IMG/VR virus record: IMGVR_UViG_3300027736_000055
Location: 1-56,079 of that record
Direction: 5' to 3' (one strand)
Origin: a virus
DNA: 56,079 nucleotides
Shown here: piece after piece, positions 1-6,404 of the stretch
Layout of the letters: the number at the start of each line of letters is the position of its first letter
Position numbering within the stretch: the stretch's first letter is position 1
Program-made: the position numbers and the translations under genes
The notes under the pieces: model-generated
What the model was told of the DNA's origin: nothing
What the model saw: only the letters and a program-made list of their open reading frames with translations
Database searches by the model: none

Positions 1-447
1 ATATATATTATCCATCCATGTAACAACAACCATTCCTTCCTCTAATACTGGAACTAATAGCTCTGTTGTTTCATCTTCTTCCATATATATGCCAAGCATA
101 CCATTGTAATGCATCATTATAGCATTCATGTCGTCTATGGTGAAATCATACAACTGATTCTCGTGCTCTATCCAACCAATAGAATTCTCTTCGGCTAATA
201 AAACAAGCGCAGCATCAGGATTGTCTTCAATCTGACCATATATCTCAACATTAACAGGAAATCCATGCTCAGCATAGAATATCTCGTAATCATCACTATC
301 TAATGGTACATCATTCATTTCATAGATATGTATGTATGTTTGTTCACCACCTAATGTATGCATAGAACGTTCTGTAATGAATAACATGCCATCCTTTAAT
401 CTGGATGGCACGTAATTCTTAAATACTAGATGAGCTGGAATGTACAT
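1..447 (-). CDS. Hypothetical acidic protein, 3' end outside the window
   Basis: An open frame runs on the minus strand from an ATG at 447 to the window edge (149 codons, no stop). I chose this start because it begins MYIPAHLVFKNYVPSRL and gives a short 29-bp overlap with the end of the upstream gene; a second Met lies 20 codons further in. The product is rich in Asp, Glu and aromatic residues, with no signal peptide or membrane segment in the visible part. I do not recognise the family. It is the most distal visible gene of the minus-strand cluster of small genes, so an early or accessory role is inferred from position only. Confidence 0.6.
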   Translation of the reverse strand, partial: MYIPAHLVFKNYVPSRLKDGMLFITERSMHTLGGEQTYIHIYEMNDVPLDSDDYEIFYAEHGFPVNVEIYGQIEDNPDAALVLLAEENSIGWIEHENQLYDFTIDDMNAIMMHYNGMLGIYMEEDETTELLVPVLEEGMVVVTWMDNIY

Positions 448-793
448 CTTCAATTAGTTTTGTTGCCTTAAATATAGCAATATCTGCTTGAACTAACAAA
501 ATAATAGTTTGTAATTCTACATCATCTACCAATTCTACATTAATAGTGATAGTATTATTACTGTACCCAGCAGTTTCAAACAATGATACATTCACTGTTT
601 TAGGCCATGATGAAAGTTCCATGCTACAATAGTCATGTACTGGATGATAATGTATACGTATTCTATCTGATATACGTAAAGTAATACCAACAGGTTTGCC
701 TTCTTCATTTATATCTTGTGGAAGATTTAATGATATTACATACTCGCGTAATTCTTTTGCTACGTTTAGTAGCTCGATTGATTGACTTCTCAT
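419..793 (-). CDS. Hypothetical protein, 124 aa
   Basis: Minus-strand gene starting MRSQSIELLNVAKELREYV and ending in a run of five serines followed by Ile. The N-terminal part looks helical; the middle is rich in alternating hydrophobic and polar residues (beta-like), followed by a hydrophobic helix near residues 95-112. Its 3' end overlaps the next minus-strand gene by 29 bp, and its 5' end overlaps the tail of the preceding gene by 89 bp, which is long even for a phage. I recognise no family. Co-directional packing supports a real gene in the early cluster; an internal start is possible. Confidence 0.55.
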   Translation of the reverse strand: MRSQSIELLNVAKELREYVISLNLPQDINEEGKPVGITLRISDRIRIHYHPVHDYCSMELSSWPKTVNVSLFETAGYSNNTITINVELVDDVELQTIILLVQADIAIFKATKLIEDVHSSSSSI

Positions 794-1019
794 GCGTTTT
801 CTTAAAATTTACATTAAATGCTTTACTACTGATGTTACAAGATGATCTATTATCACTAAGATATATCTTGTAATAGCTCTTACCACCTGAGTGGTATTCA
901 TAGAAGTATGAACCACCTTTACGGTAGATGATGTCTGTATTAACTACTGTATAGTCAATAATACACTTGCACCTACCGTATTTGGGTCCTTCTATCTTAA
1001 TAGCTTTTTGAATATCCAT
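705..1019 (-). CDS. Hypothetical basic protein, 104 aa
   Basis: Minus-strand gene starting MDIQKAIKIEGPKYGRCKC. The first 70 residues look like a compact beta-rich domain with several Tyr and Gly residues. The last 25 residues are very basic and lie inside the overlap with the following gene, so this tail may be non-essential or a recent extension. The start lies 3 bp after the stop of a small membrane-protein gene. I do not recognise the family. The charge would suit nucleic-acid or ribosome contact, but that is only an inference. Confidence 0.5.
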   Translation of the reverse strand: MDIQKAIKIEGPKYGRCKCIIDYTVVNTDIIYRKGGSYFYEYHSGGKSYYKIYLSDNRSSCNISSKAFNVNFKKTHEKSINRATKRSKRITRVCNIIKSSTRYK

Positions 1020-1022
1020 AAG

Positions 1023-1193
1023 CTATTTATCTGCTAATTCACTCATTAATATAACTGCTGATCCTGAAAACATTATTGCTGAGCCAATAGCTAAGTCTGG
1101 ATGATTAGTTATAACCATCCAGACAATATTAACCATAGACAACACGCATAGCAATGCTAGAATCACTAATGAAACTACATCTCTATTTTTCAT
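1023..1193 (-). CDS. Small two-helix membrane protein, 56 aa
   Basis: This short minus-strand frame begins MKNRDVVSLVILALLCVLSM and ends in SELADK. It has two hydrophobic segments, about residues 7-29 and 36-51, separated by a short polar turn (TNHPD), so it should be an inner-membrane hairpin. The start codon overlaps the stop of the upstream gene by one base (TAATG), a typical translational coupling, and its stop lies 3 bp before the next start. This exact fit between two genes is the main support that it is real. Small phage membrane proteins often act in superinfection exclusion or lysis timing, but nothing in the sequence decides which. Confidence 0.6.
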   Translation of the reverse strand: MKNRDVVSLVILALLCVLSMVNIVWMVITNHPDLAIGSAIMFSGSAVILMSELADK

Positions 1194-1504
1194 TAGTACA
1201 CAATTTCTTGAAGTTCTTCAACAGTAAATGGAACAGCAAATGCTTTCTCATATACTTTTTGTTGTAAAACCATTTCTTGAGAGTGTAGTGATTCAATCAT
1301 TTTATTGTAATGATAATTTACTACGTTCTCAACCATGGTGCCAAGCTTAAATGCTTGTTCATGTGAGACATCAGGCATTGTGATTAACAATTTGTCTGAT
1401 CCTTTCACTTTAGCTTGGATTTTACAATCGTCAGCTAACTCGTCTACAATCGCCTGAATAATGACATCATTCATGTCACCATACAAATCAAAGGTTATTT
1501 TCAT
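1193..1504 (-). CDS. Hypothetical protein, 103 aa
   Basis: Minus-strand gene starting MKITFDLYGDMNDVIIQAIV. Alternating beta-like and helical stretches suggest a small alpha/beta fold, ending in an amphipathic helix (FTVEELQEIV). No family recognised. Its upstream region carries the leader GTTTAAAGGGTG (plus strand 1515-1526; on the transcript CACCCTTTAAAC) that is also seen before several other minus-strand genes. It is coupled by a one-base overlap to the membrane-protein gene that follows. Confidence 0.6.
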   Translation of the reverse strand: MKITFDLYGDMNDVIIQAIVDELADDCKIQAKVKGSDKLLITMPDVSHEQAFKLGTMVENVVNYHYNKMIESLHSQEMVLQQKVYEKAFAVPFTVEELQEIVY

Positions 1505-1531
1505 GATAGAAAATGTTTAAAGGGTGAATAA

Positions 1532-1795
1532 TTACTCGAAAAAATCTATTTTACCAGGAGTACCAGTTAATCTCTTGTACATCACTTGTGTTTTAACAAT
1601 TGTAATTGCCGAATTATATGCAGCAATTGCAGCTAGTGCAGTTTTTAAATCTGCTGTTTTGTCAAAATTGGTCTTTAATGAATCTCCCATATCTTGAAGG
1701 ACCAAACGAACAGATTTAGAACGATCTGTCTTAGTAACTACAACTAACTCTTGTGCTATTGTAGCTATTTCTTCTTTTTTTACTGTCTTTGCCAT
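1532..1795 (-). CDS. Hypothetical helical protein, 87 aa
   Basis: Minus-strand gene starting MAKTVKKEEIATIAQELVVV. It has a basic start, then two Ala/Lys-rich helices, and ends in GKIDFFE. No cysteine cluster, signal peptide or membrane segment is visible. The length and charge pattern would fit a small DNA- or protein-binding helix bundle, but I recognise no family. It is co-directional with its neighbours, separated by 19 bp from the upstream zinc-ribbon gene and 27 bp from the downstream gene. Confidence 0.6.
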   Translation of the reverse strand: MAKTVKKEEIATIAQELVVVTKTDRSKSVRLVLQDMGDSLKTNFDKTADLKTALAAIAAYNSAITIVKTQVMYKRLTGTPGKIDFFE

Positions 1796-1814
1796 TTTTA
1801 CGCATTTGTTGGTT

Positions 1815-2492
1815 TTAATTCTTTAATTGTTTAAGCTCACGTTGAATCTTAATCTTTTCTCTAAACACATGAAAGATATCTTCAGGAATATCTTTCTTCT
1901 TAATAGGAATATGTTTACGTATTACCATTCCAAGATAATTATCAGTTAATCCTTCAGAATCTCTCTTGTAATATTTGTGACGAAGAGGTTTTTCTTTCTT
2001 AAGATTACATGTTCTACATGAATGTTTCATATATCCTTTCTTATTTACTGAGAACTGTTCAACAGAAAGATTTTCATTACATACATAACATTGCTTTAAA
2101 CCATCAATAATAGGATGAGTAACTTCTACGTTTGGAACTGCACCTTTAGCTCTTCTATGTTTAAGACTTCTTTCTACTTCACATTCTTTACAATGACATC
2201 TTATACCTGATATATTTCTAGAATGTTTACCAAACTGATCAATTGGTTTTACCTTATCACATCTAGTGCATTGTTTACATCCATCAATAATAGGATAGCA
2301 CTTCGTAGGTTGTATACCAAGTGATCTTTTTAGTTTTGTACTATAAGCACGTATACATTCTTTACATTTAGATTTATGAAACATCTCACCATGTAAACTC
2401 TTTTTCATGCTAAATGCATCAACAGCCTTTACTGTGTGACATACACTGCACTTCTTATGTCCATCAATTATTGGATTTCTTAGTTTTCTCAT
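1815..2492 (-). CDS. Triple zinc-ribbon protein, 225 aa
   Basis: The protein holds three tandem copies of one module: a PIIDG lead (residues about 7, 67 and 127), then K-x-C-x2-C, a short hydrophobic stretch with a conserved Phe, and a second C-x2-C (KCKEC, HCKEC, SCRTC). Each module therefore has four cysteines able to bind one zinc ion. A basic helical tail of about 70 residues follows. Such ribbons occur in phage proteins and next to HNH or endonuclease VII-like nucleases, but no nuclease motif is present here. A role in nucleic-acid binding or in redirecting host transcription or translation is inferred. It begins just after an intrinsic terminator and carries the CTTTAAAT leader. Confidence 0.75.
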   Translation of the reverse strand: MRKLRNPIIDGHKKCSVCHTVKAVDAFSMKKSLHGEMFHKSKCKECIRAYSTKLKRSLGIQPTKCYPIIDGCKQCTRCDKVKPIDQFGKHSRNISGIRCHCKECEVERSLKHRRAKGAVPNVEVTHPIIDGLKQCYVCNENLSVEQFSVNKKGYMKHSCRTCNLKKEKPLRHKYYKRDSEGLTDNYLGMVIRKHIPIKKKDIPEDIFHVFREKIKIQRELKQLKN

Positions 2493-2512
2493 GTTATTAA
2501 GATTTAAAGAGA

Positions 2513-2548
2513 GCTAAAAAAGAAAGAGCTCAACAATATGTCGAGCCC
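2513..2548 (-). terminator. Intrinsic terminator after the 215-aa gene
   Basis: Read on the minus strand, a 10-bp stem (arms 2539-2548 and 2526-2535, two G-U pairs) closes a 3-nt loop and is followed by TTTCTTTTTT. It ends the unit containing the lipoprotein and the 215-aa protein and lies just before the leader of the zinc-ribbon gene. Confidence 0.75.
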
Positions 2549-2575
2549 TTTACTACATTTTAACCTCTTAACCAT

Positions 2576-3223
2576 TTAATCTTCTTCATTGTCAATCATT
2601 GTTAACAATCTTTTACTAGTTTGGAGATTGACCATGAATTCTTCTACTTTAGATTTGTACACATCATTGTATACATCTCTCACCATATCATAATGAATAC
2701 CATGGCTTTTGTCATCAATATCTAAAAAACCTGTATAGTAACTTCCTCCACTTTTTGTAACAAACTTAACTTGATGATGATCACGACCATATCGACTACT
2801 AGTCTTTTTAATAGTCATACCTATACCATTGTCTACATAGAAAGATGCTGTATCTGATTCATCAAATATTAGATCTTTATATCTCTTAATATTAGGATTT
2901 AACCAAGCTAAATAAGCTTGGAAATCATCATCTCTAGTTAAATTATCAAGTATCCAATAATGCTCTTTCTCAATGTATTCTAACAAAGTCTCTAATTCTG
3001 TTTTATACACCTTAACACATTCTAGACTCTCATTATAACGCCTAAAACAACATTCTGCATCATCTGCATCATAATCAGGCTCATCTTTACAACTTATTGC
3101 AGCATCATAATCCATCTTGTTGTCTTTAGCTGAATAGTTATGATCATTGTATGCCTTAGCAACAAATTCTAAGACCTCCCCAAGATCATCTATTGGGAAG
3201 GTCACTTTGATAGTAGTATCCAT
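2576..3223 (-). CDS. Hypothetical acidic protein, 215 aa
   Basis: Minus-strand gene starting MDTTIKVTFPIDDLGEVLEF. It is strongly acidic, with a DEPDYDADDAECC stretch and a probable helical middle, and a C-terminal domain that contains a KSGGSYYTGFLDID stretch. A similar GGSYF/GGKSYY pattern occurs in the 104-aa protein of the same cluster, which may mean related small beta domains. No catalytic motif recognised. Its start codon overlaps the lipoprotein stop by one base, so the two are translationally coupled, and a clear terminator follows. Confidence 0.65.
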   Translation of the reverse strand: MDTTIKVTFPIDDLGEVLEFVAKAYNDHNYSAKDNKMDYDAAISCKDEPDYDADDAECCFRRYNESLECVKVYKTELETLLEYIEKEHYWILDNLTRDDDFQAYLAWLNPNIKRYKDLIFDESDTASFYVDNGIGMTIKKTSSRYGRDHHQVKFVTKSGGSYYTGFLDIDDKSHGIHYDMVRDVYNDVYKSKVEEFMVNLQTSKRLLTMIDNEED

Positions 3224-3489
3224 TATCTGTAAGTAGTTTCAATCCTACCAATTCTATGTGTGATGTTTCCTGATAATGTAACAATAGTTGTGTCACGTAT
3301 CTCTCCATCACTACATACATACCATCCTTCTTTACTATGTTGTACACATACAACATTAAAGTCTGAATAGTTTACATCAGTGTTATTCTCAGCAATGATG
3401 TAAGCACCATTGGACAATTTGACTTTCTCATGAGAGTCACAACTCATCAATGTAGTGACAATAGCCACTAGTAATACTAATTTCTTCAT
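3223..3489 (-). CDS. Small lipoprotein, 88 aa
   Basis: I start the gene at the Met of MKKLVLLVAIVTTLMSC, not at a Met 13 codons upstream, because this gives a perfect lipoprotein signal: two lysines, a hydrophobic core and the lipobox TLMSC with the acylated Cys at residue 17. The mature part (CDSHEK onward) is about 70 residues with two more cysteines (VVCVQ, WYVCSD) that could form a disulfide. It should sit in the cell envelope. Phage lipoproteins of this size commonly block superinfection by hiding or closing the receptor; that function is inferred from class and position. It is coupled to the next gene by a one-base overlap. Confidence 0.75.
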   Translation of the reverse strand: MKKLVLLVAIVTTLMSCDSHEKVKLSNGAYIIAENNTDVNYSDFNVVCVQHSKEGWYVCSDGEIRDTTIVTLSGNITHRIGRIETTYR

Positions 3490-3494
3490 CTTAG

Positions 3495-3701
3495 TTAGTC
3501 TTCTATAGTGTGAAACAATTCTTCCCATTCTTCTGGTGTAATACCAGATATTAAAAACTCTCTATCTTCTATAGATAGATGTGGAACAACATTTTGTATA
3601 AGCTCTTTTTCATGCTTTATTCTAAATAGTTGTTCTATTGTGATATCAATATCCCTAGTGGATGCATTTTTTGATATCATACTAGTCATTGTAATTAACA
3701 T
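3495..3701 (-). CDS. Hypothetical protein, 68 aa
   Basis: Small minus-strand gene starting MLITMTSMISKNASTRDIDI and ending in PEEWEELFHTIED. Mostly helical and acidic at its C-terminus. No family recognised. It is the first gene after the large nested terminator, carries the leader TTAACCTTTTAAATAAT, and ends 5 bp before the lipoprotein start, so it probably heads a three-gene unit with the lipoprotein and the 215-aa protein. Internal Met codons at residues 5 and 8 leave the exact start open. Confidence 0.6.
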   Translation of the reverse strand: MLITMTSMISKNASTRDIDITIEQLFRIKHEKELIQNVVPHLSIEDREFLISGITPEEWEELFHTIED

Positions 3702-3721
3702 ACATATATTATTTAAAAGGT

Positions 3722-3804
3722 TAAAAAAATTAATGCTATTGTAATTAAACTATTGCTTTACAGAATGAATAGTTTTGCCTGAAACATATTACAATAACAT
3801 TAAT
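3722..3804 (-). terminator. Large nested hairpin terminator
   Basis: Arms at 3729-3745 and 3788-3804 match as an inverted repeat at 16 of 17 positions. Inside the 42-nt loop a second perfect 8-bp inverted repeat (3747-3754 with 3768-3775) forms its own stem. On the minus strand the outer stem is followed directly by TTTTTTTAACC, so it is an intrinsic terminator for the 159-aa gene. The stem is far longer than needed for termination. Confidence 0.8.
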
Positions 3805-3805
3805 C

Positions 3806-4285
3806 TTATTCTTTATTTTCTTGTTTGATTGCGATTGATAAAACTGTAAAGTGATTAGAATATGTAGATACTGATAAGATTCTACATATTTCTTCATACA
3901 CATGATCCTTTTTAAAATCTTTTCTACATAATGATATATATGCTCCTGATTTTATAACATCCCAATCTTTTTCTTTTAATTGTTTTATTTGATGCTTTGT
4001 CATAAATATATTTCGTAAAGCTTGTACTTCAGCCATATGTGTTGTTACATCATCTTCTGTAAGCCAACCTAATACATCCATAGTAACAGAAGTGTACGAT
4101 ACTGGACCACCTTTAGGATCATCTAACACTGCTAATTCATACAATCCTTCTTTACCACCATATGTCATGTTTGTTTGTACAACAGATACACCATATCCAT
4201 TATCAAACATCATACGTGCTCTTTTTCCTACTCCACCATCAGGTGCAATAAGGTCTTTAAATTCTAAATCATTAAATGTTTTCAT
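3806..4285 (-). CDS. Hypothetical protein, 159 aa
   Basis: Minus-strand gene starting MKTFNDLEFKDLIAPDGGVG. The first half (to about residue 75) looks like a beta-rich domain with a GYGVSVVQTNMTYGGKEGLYEL stretch; the second half is helical and basic (HQIKQLKEKDWDVIKSG). No motif that I can name. The gene is isolated between two intrinsic terminators and carries the leader TTAACCCTTTAAATAATAA before ATG, so it looks like a single-gene transcription unit or a processed cistron. Confidence 0.65.
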   Translation of the reverse strand: MKTFNDLEFKDLIAPDGGVGKRARMMFDNGYGVSVVQTNMTYGGKEGLYELAVLDDPKGGPVSYTSVTMDVLGWLTEDDVTTHMAEVQALRNIFMTKHQIKQLKEKDWDVIKSGAYISLCRKDFKKDHVYEEICRILSVSTYSNHFTVLSIAIKQENKE

Positions 4286-4306
4286 TTTTGTTATTATTTA
4301 AAGGGT

Positions 4307-4329
4307 TAAAAGGGAGAACAAGTCTCCCT
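4307..4329 (-). terminator. Intrinsic terminator after the 91-aa gene
   Basis: On the minus strand AGGGAGA pairs with TCTCCCT (plus 4311-4329, 5-nt loop), followed by TTTTAA. The short U run makes it moderate in strength. The leader of the following gene begins inside or directly after the U run. Confidence 0.6.
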
Positions 4330-4333
4330 CTCT

Positions 4334-4609
4334 TTATAAATGTTTTAATCTTTTGTATATATTAAAAGATTTATCCCAATCTTTAGATATAAACTCAGGA
4401 ATTCTTGTAGCTTTATATCCATCAAAGGAATGATAGCCATTTAAGATTTGATCATAAGTTACCATCAAATGACCTTTATCAGTCCAATTCCTAATGAGTA
4501 TAAACTGATCAGATAGTTCAAAAGAATTCTCTTGATTACTCTCTGCCATACCACATAAACGACTACATATCTCATCTGCAATCATTTGTTTTGTTATTGT
4601 AATGTTCAT
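4334..4609 (-). CDS. Hypothetical protein, 91 aa
   Basis: I start at the ATG at 4609 (MNITITKQMIADEICSRLCG), although the frame stays open to 4711. The shorter start places the shared leader AACCTTTTAAACAAT about 10 nt upstream of ATG, as in the neighbouring genes, and the extra upstream residues are hydrophobic without clear sense. The product has an N-terminal helix and a middle with an IRNWTDKGHLMVTYDQI stretch. Family not recognised. A terminator follows it. Confidence 0.6.
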   Translation of the reverse strand: MNITITKQMIADEICSRLCGMAESNQENSFELSDQFILIRNWTDKGHLMVTYDQILNGYHSFDGYKATRIPEFISKDWDKSFNIYKRLKHL

Positions 4610-4739
4610 TTCTTTATTGTTTAAAAGGTTGTTAATGCTATATCTAAACAATAGTATAGCGTATTTTACAATGTATTTATTTACTATTTTATATGGATAG
4701 GTAACACACACGCTCCCTTTTACACCCTCACATTATATA

Positions 4740-4807
4740 AAACTAATGATATATTATCATAAAAGTTAATATCTCCCTAGGGACAAAGTGCAAGATATCA
4801 TTAGTTT
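4740..4807. repeat. Perfect 13-bp inverted repeat, 42-nt loop
   Basis: AAACTAATGATAT at 4740-4752 is repeated exactly, inverted, at 4795-4807. The loop contains the palindrome CCCTAGGG. No U run follows on either strand, so it may be an operator, a processing site or a structured leader rather than a terminator. Confidence 0.55.
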
Positions 4808-4875
4808 GTATGTTTCGTGTGTATATCCCACCCACGTACGAAGTTGTGCTTCGTTCACCCACCCTATATATGTAT

Positions 4876-4898
4876 AAAAAGGGGGATTTCTCCCCCTT
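4876..4898 (-). terminator. Strong intrinsic terminator after the 131-aa gene
   Basis: Arms AAGGGGGA (4879-4886) and TCCCCCTT (4891-4898) form a perfect 8-bp GC-rich stem with a 4-nt loop. On the minus strand the stem runs into TTTTTAT. It lies 4 bp after the stop codon of the 131-aa gene. Confidence 0.85.
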
Positions 4899-4902
4899 CT
4901 TA

Positions 4903-5298
4903 TTACGCCATAGCCTCAACCTCTTCAACAGAAGGGATAGCAACAGCACCACGACCTGCCTCGATAGCTTCGAGTTGAGCAACAAACATTGCATCCTCAA
5001 TGAAAGCTTGCTTGTTGATGTGAGTGTGGAACTGATAGCGTGTTAGCTCCTTATCCTCTTCATCTTCCACTTGATTGATAACAACCTCGTGCACCTTACC
5101 ACTCTTTAGGTCAGCGTGGAAATCATTATCCACAGGAACGGTGAATACCACACCATTGTAATTGTAGCGGTGGTAGCCTGCAGGAAAGTCTGTAATCATT
5201 TTAGTTCCTTCCTTGTAAAAGAAAGTACCTGAAAGCTTTACTACCTTACGAGTGTCTTTACCGATAAGGTTAATTGTGTCTAATACTTTAGTTGCCAT
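4903..5298 (-). CDS. Hypothetical acidic protein, 131 aa, likely well expressed
   Basis: Minus-strand gene starting MATKVLDTINLIGKDTRKVV. The first 100 residues look like an all-beta or alpha/beta domain (TFFYKEGTKMITDFPAGYHR); a long acidic, Ala-rich helix ends the protein (IPSVEEVEAMA). GC content and codon use (many GCC, ACC, CTC, GAG) are clearly above those of the minus-strand genes to its left, which suggests high expression or a different origin. It is the first leftward gene from the divergent control region and has its own strong terminator, so it is probably an abundant early product. I do not recognise a family. Confidence 0.65.
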   Translation of the reverse strand: MATKVLDTINLIGKDTRKVVKLSGTFFYKEGTKMITDFPAGYHRYNYNGVVFTVPVDNDFHADLKSGKVHEVVINQVEDEEDKELTRYQFHTHINKQAFIEDAMFVAQLEAIEAGRGAVAIPSVEEVEAMA

Positions 5299-5713
5299 TG
5301 TAATTTGGATTTAAGTGTGAACTGATAGATTGATGGGGGTAGGCGGCAACCTCCCCTTTGATAGGAGGGGTCACTATTGGAAGTAGACTCCTCTCTCATG
5401 GCTATAATCACTATGGCCCCTATAAAAATTTTAGGAAAAGTTTGGATGGACGGAAAAATTGCTGCAACTTTGGGGGGGATAAGGGGGGGCCATTTATTAA
5501 ACACATATATTATGATAGATATAAGGATAAATAGTCCCTCTAAATTTGGAATGGGATTTGAATTCAGGAGTAAAGATTTATACTATTACTCTATGAAAAG
5601 ATTAGATGTACATTTGTTAATAATTACGATTTCATTTGTATATACAAAGTTTAATATATAATATAGAGATTTGGAATTACGAATATTTCTAGTATATTTG
5701 TTACAAACTACGT
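5299..5713. promoter_or_regulatory. Divergent control region, 415 bp
   Basis: Leftward genes end their 5' side here and rightward genes begin. It contains a GC-rich stretch with CTCCCC and GGAGGGG segments able to pair (5351-5370), the near-palindrome CCTATAAAAATTTTAGG (5418-5434), two G7 runs separated by ATAA (about 5472-5489), and an AT-rich part ending in a clear promoter. A 94-codon frame across it (5377-5661) does not look like a protein. It is the obvious place for early/late switching and a candidate replication origin or packaging site. Confidence 0.6.
5670..5700 (+). promoter_or_regulatory. Bacteroidota-type promoter, very short leader
   Basis: TTTG at 5670-5673 and TATATTTG at 5693-5700 are separated by 19 nt, matching the known Bacteroidota -33/-7 consensus (TTTG and TAnnTTTG). 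The ATG of the first rightward gene is at 5714, so the transcript should have a 5' leader of only a few nucleotides. Confidence 0.8.
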
Positions 5714-6073
5714 ATGGAAACAAGTAAGAAGATGATAGTACAAACTCTCTTAAGGAGAGTGGATGATGACTATGGTATGGCAGAGAAATACTATAGCCTA
5801 CTTTCCACTGTTAATGATCTTAAGCTTACAACAAGAGAGATACAGTTGATAGCATTTGCAGCCGTTAATGGAAACATATCTTATTCGTCTATTAGGGAAG
5901 AGTTCTGTAAGAAGTATAATTCTACATCCCCTACAATCAATAACATGATAAGCAAGCTTAAGAAGGTGAAGGTCTTAGTGAAGGATGGAACTAAGGTGAA
6001 AGTTAATCCTCTTATTCTTCTTAATTTCAAGGATAATATTAAGCTAGAGATAAAGGTGGAACATAATGAGTAA
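5714..6073 (+). CDS. Putative winged-helix DNA-binding protein, 119 aa
   Basis: Begins METSKKMIVQTLLRRVDDDY. Residues about 35-100 read as a winged helix-turn-helix: a helix (TTREIQLIAFAAV), a turn, a recognition-like helix (TSPTINNMISKLKK) and a short hairpin (VLVKDGTKVKVNP). It is the first gene of the rightward operon and has its own promoter a few bases upstream, so a transcription-switch role (for example activating late genes) is a reasonable inference. It overlaps the next gene by 8 bp. The fold is judged from pattern only. Confidence 0.55.
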   Translation: METSKKMIVQTLLRRVDDDYGMAEKYYSLLSTVNDLKLTTREIQLIAFAAVNGNISYSSIREEFCKKYNSTSPTINNMISKLKKVKVLVKDGTKVKVNPLILLNFKDNIKLEIKVEHNE

Positions 6074-6404
6074 TGATGTCAACAAGGTGTTAATACGAAC
6101 AACGTCTGTAAAGCTTGCAATTAATGAGCAGATTGTACAGAAGGTTGTTGATTATCAATTTAAATCTGCTCACGAGGCCATGGGCATTCATCATACAATA
6201 GAACTTTGTGGGTTTGGTAAGTTTATTTTTAATAATAATAAAGCCAAGAAGAAGCTAGTGTCATTGCAAAAGACAGTGGAGATATTACAGAATGAACTAG
6301 ATCATCCAGAGACAGCTAAAAAGAATCCTGTGTTTTCTAAGAATGTATTGAAAGCTACAAAAGAACATATCGCATCACTTAAACCAATGATTAAATATGA
6401 TTAA
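6066..6404 (+). CDS. Possible HU/IHF-like small DNA-binding protein, 112 aa
   Basis: Begins MSNDVNKVLIRTTSVKLAIN. Residues about 17-56 resemble the core of the HU/IHF family: two helices followed by IELCGFGKFIF, close to the family's IxGFGxF strand. The long beta arm is missing and is replaced by a helical C-terminal half with several Lys pairs. HU/IHF-like proteins are a known component of crAss-like phage genomes and could bend DNA for packaging or transcription. The gene overlaps both neighbours by 8 bp. The match is short, so the assignment is moderate. Confidence 0.45.
   Translation: MSNDVNKVLIRTTSVKLAINEQIVQKVVDYQFKSAHEAMGIHHTIELCGFGKFIFNNNKAKKKLVSLQKTVEILQNELDHPETAKKNPVFSKNVLKATKEHIASLKPMIKYD

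Larger units (their letters stand above)
4610..4902. other. 293-bp intergenic region with inverted repeats
   Basis: No convincing gene. It holds a short hairpin near 4635-4662 (GCTATA with TATAGC), a perfect 13-bp inverted repeat with a 42-nt loop (4740-4807), a 6-bp hairpin ACGAAG/CTTCGT near 4839-4855, and a terminator at its right edge. Short frames on both strands here look like chance. It probably carries the 5' control signals of the leftward genes. Confidence 0.5.

Noticed and set aside
4743-5046. Short frames on both strands over the 4.7-5.0 kb gap
   Set aside because: They cross a strong terminator and the end of the 131-aa gene, and their composition is unlike that of nearby proteins.
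5377-5661. 94-codon plus-strand frame in the divergent region
   Set aside because: Its residues follow low-complexity and regulatory sequence (G runs, AT stretches), it would run up to the promoter, and it has no neighbour coupling.
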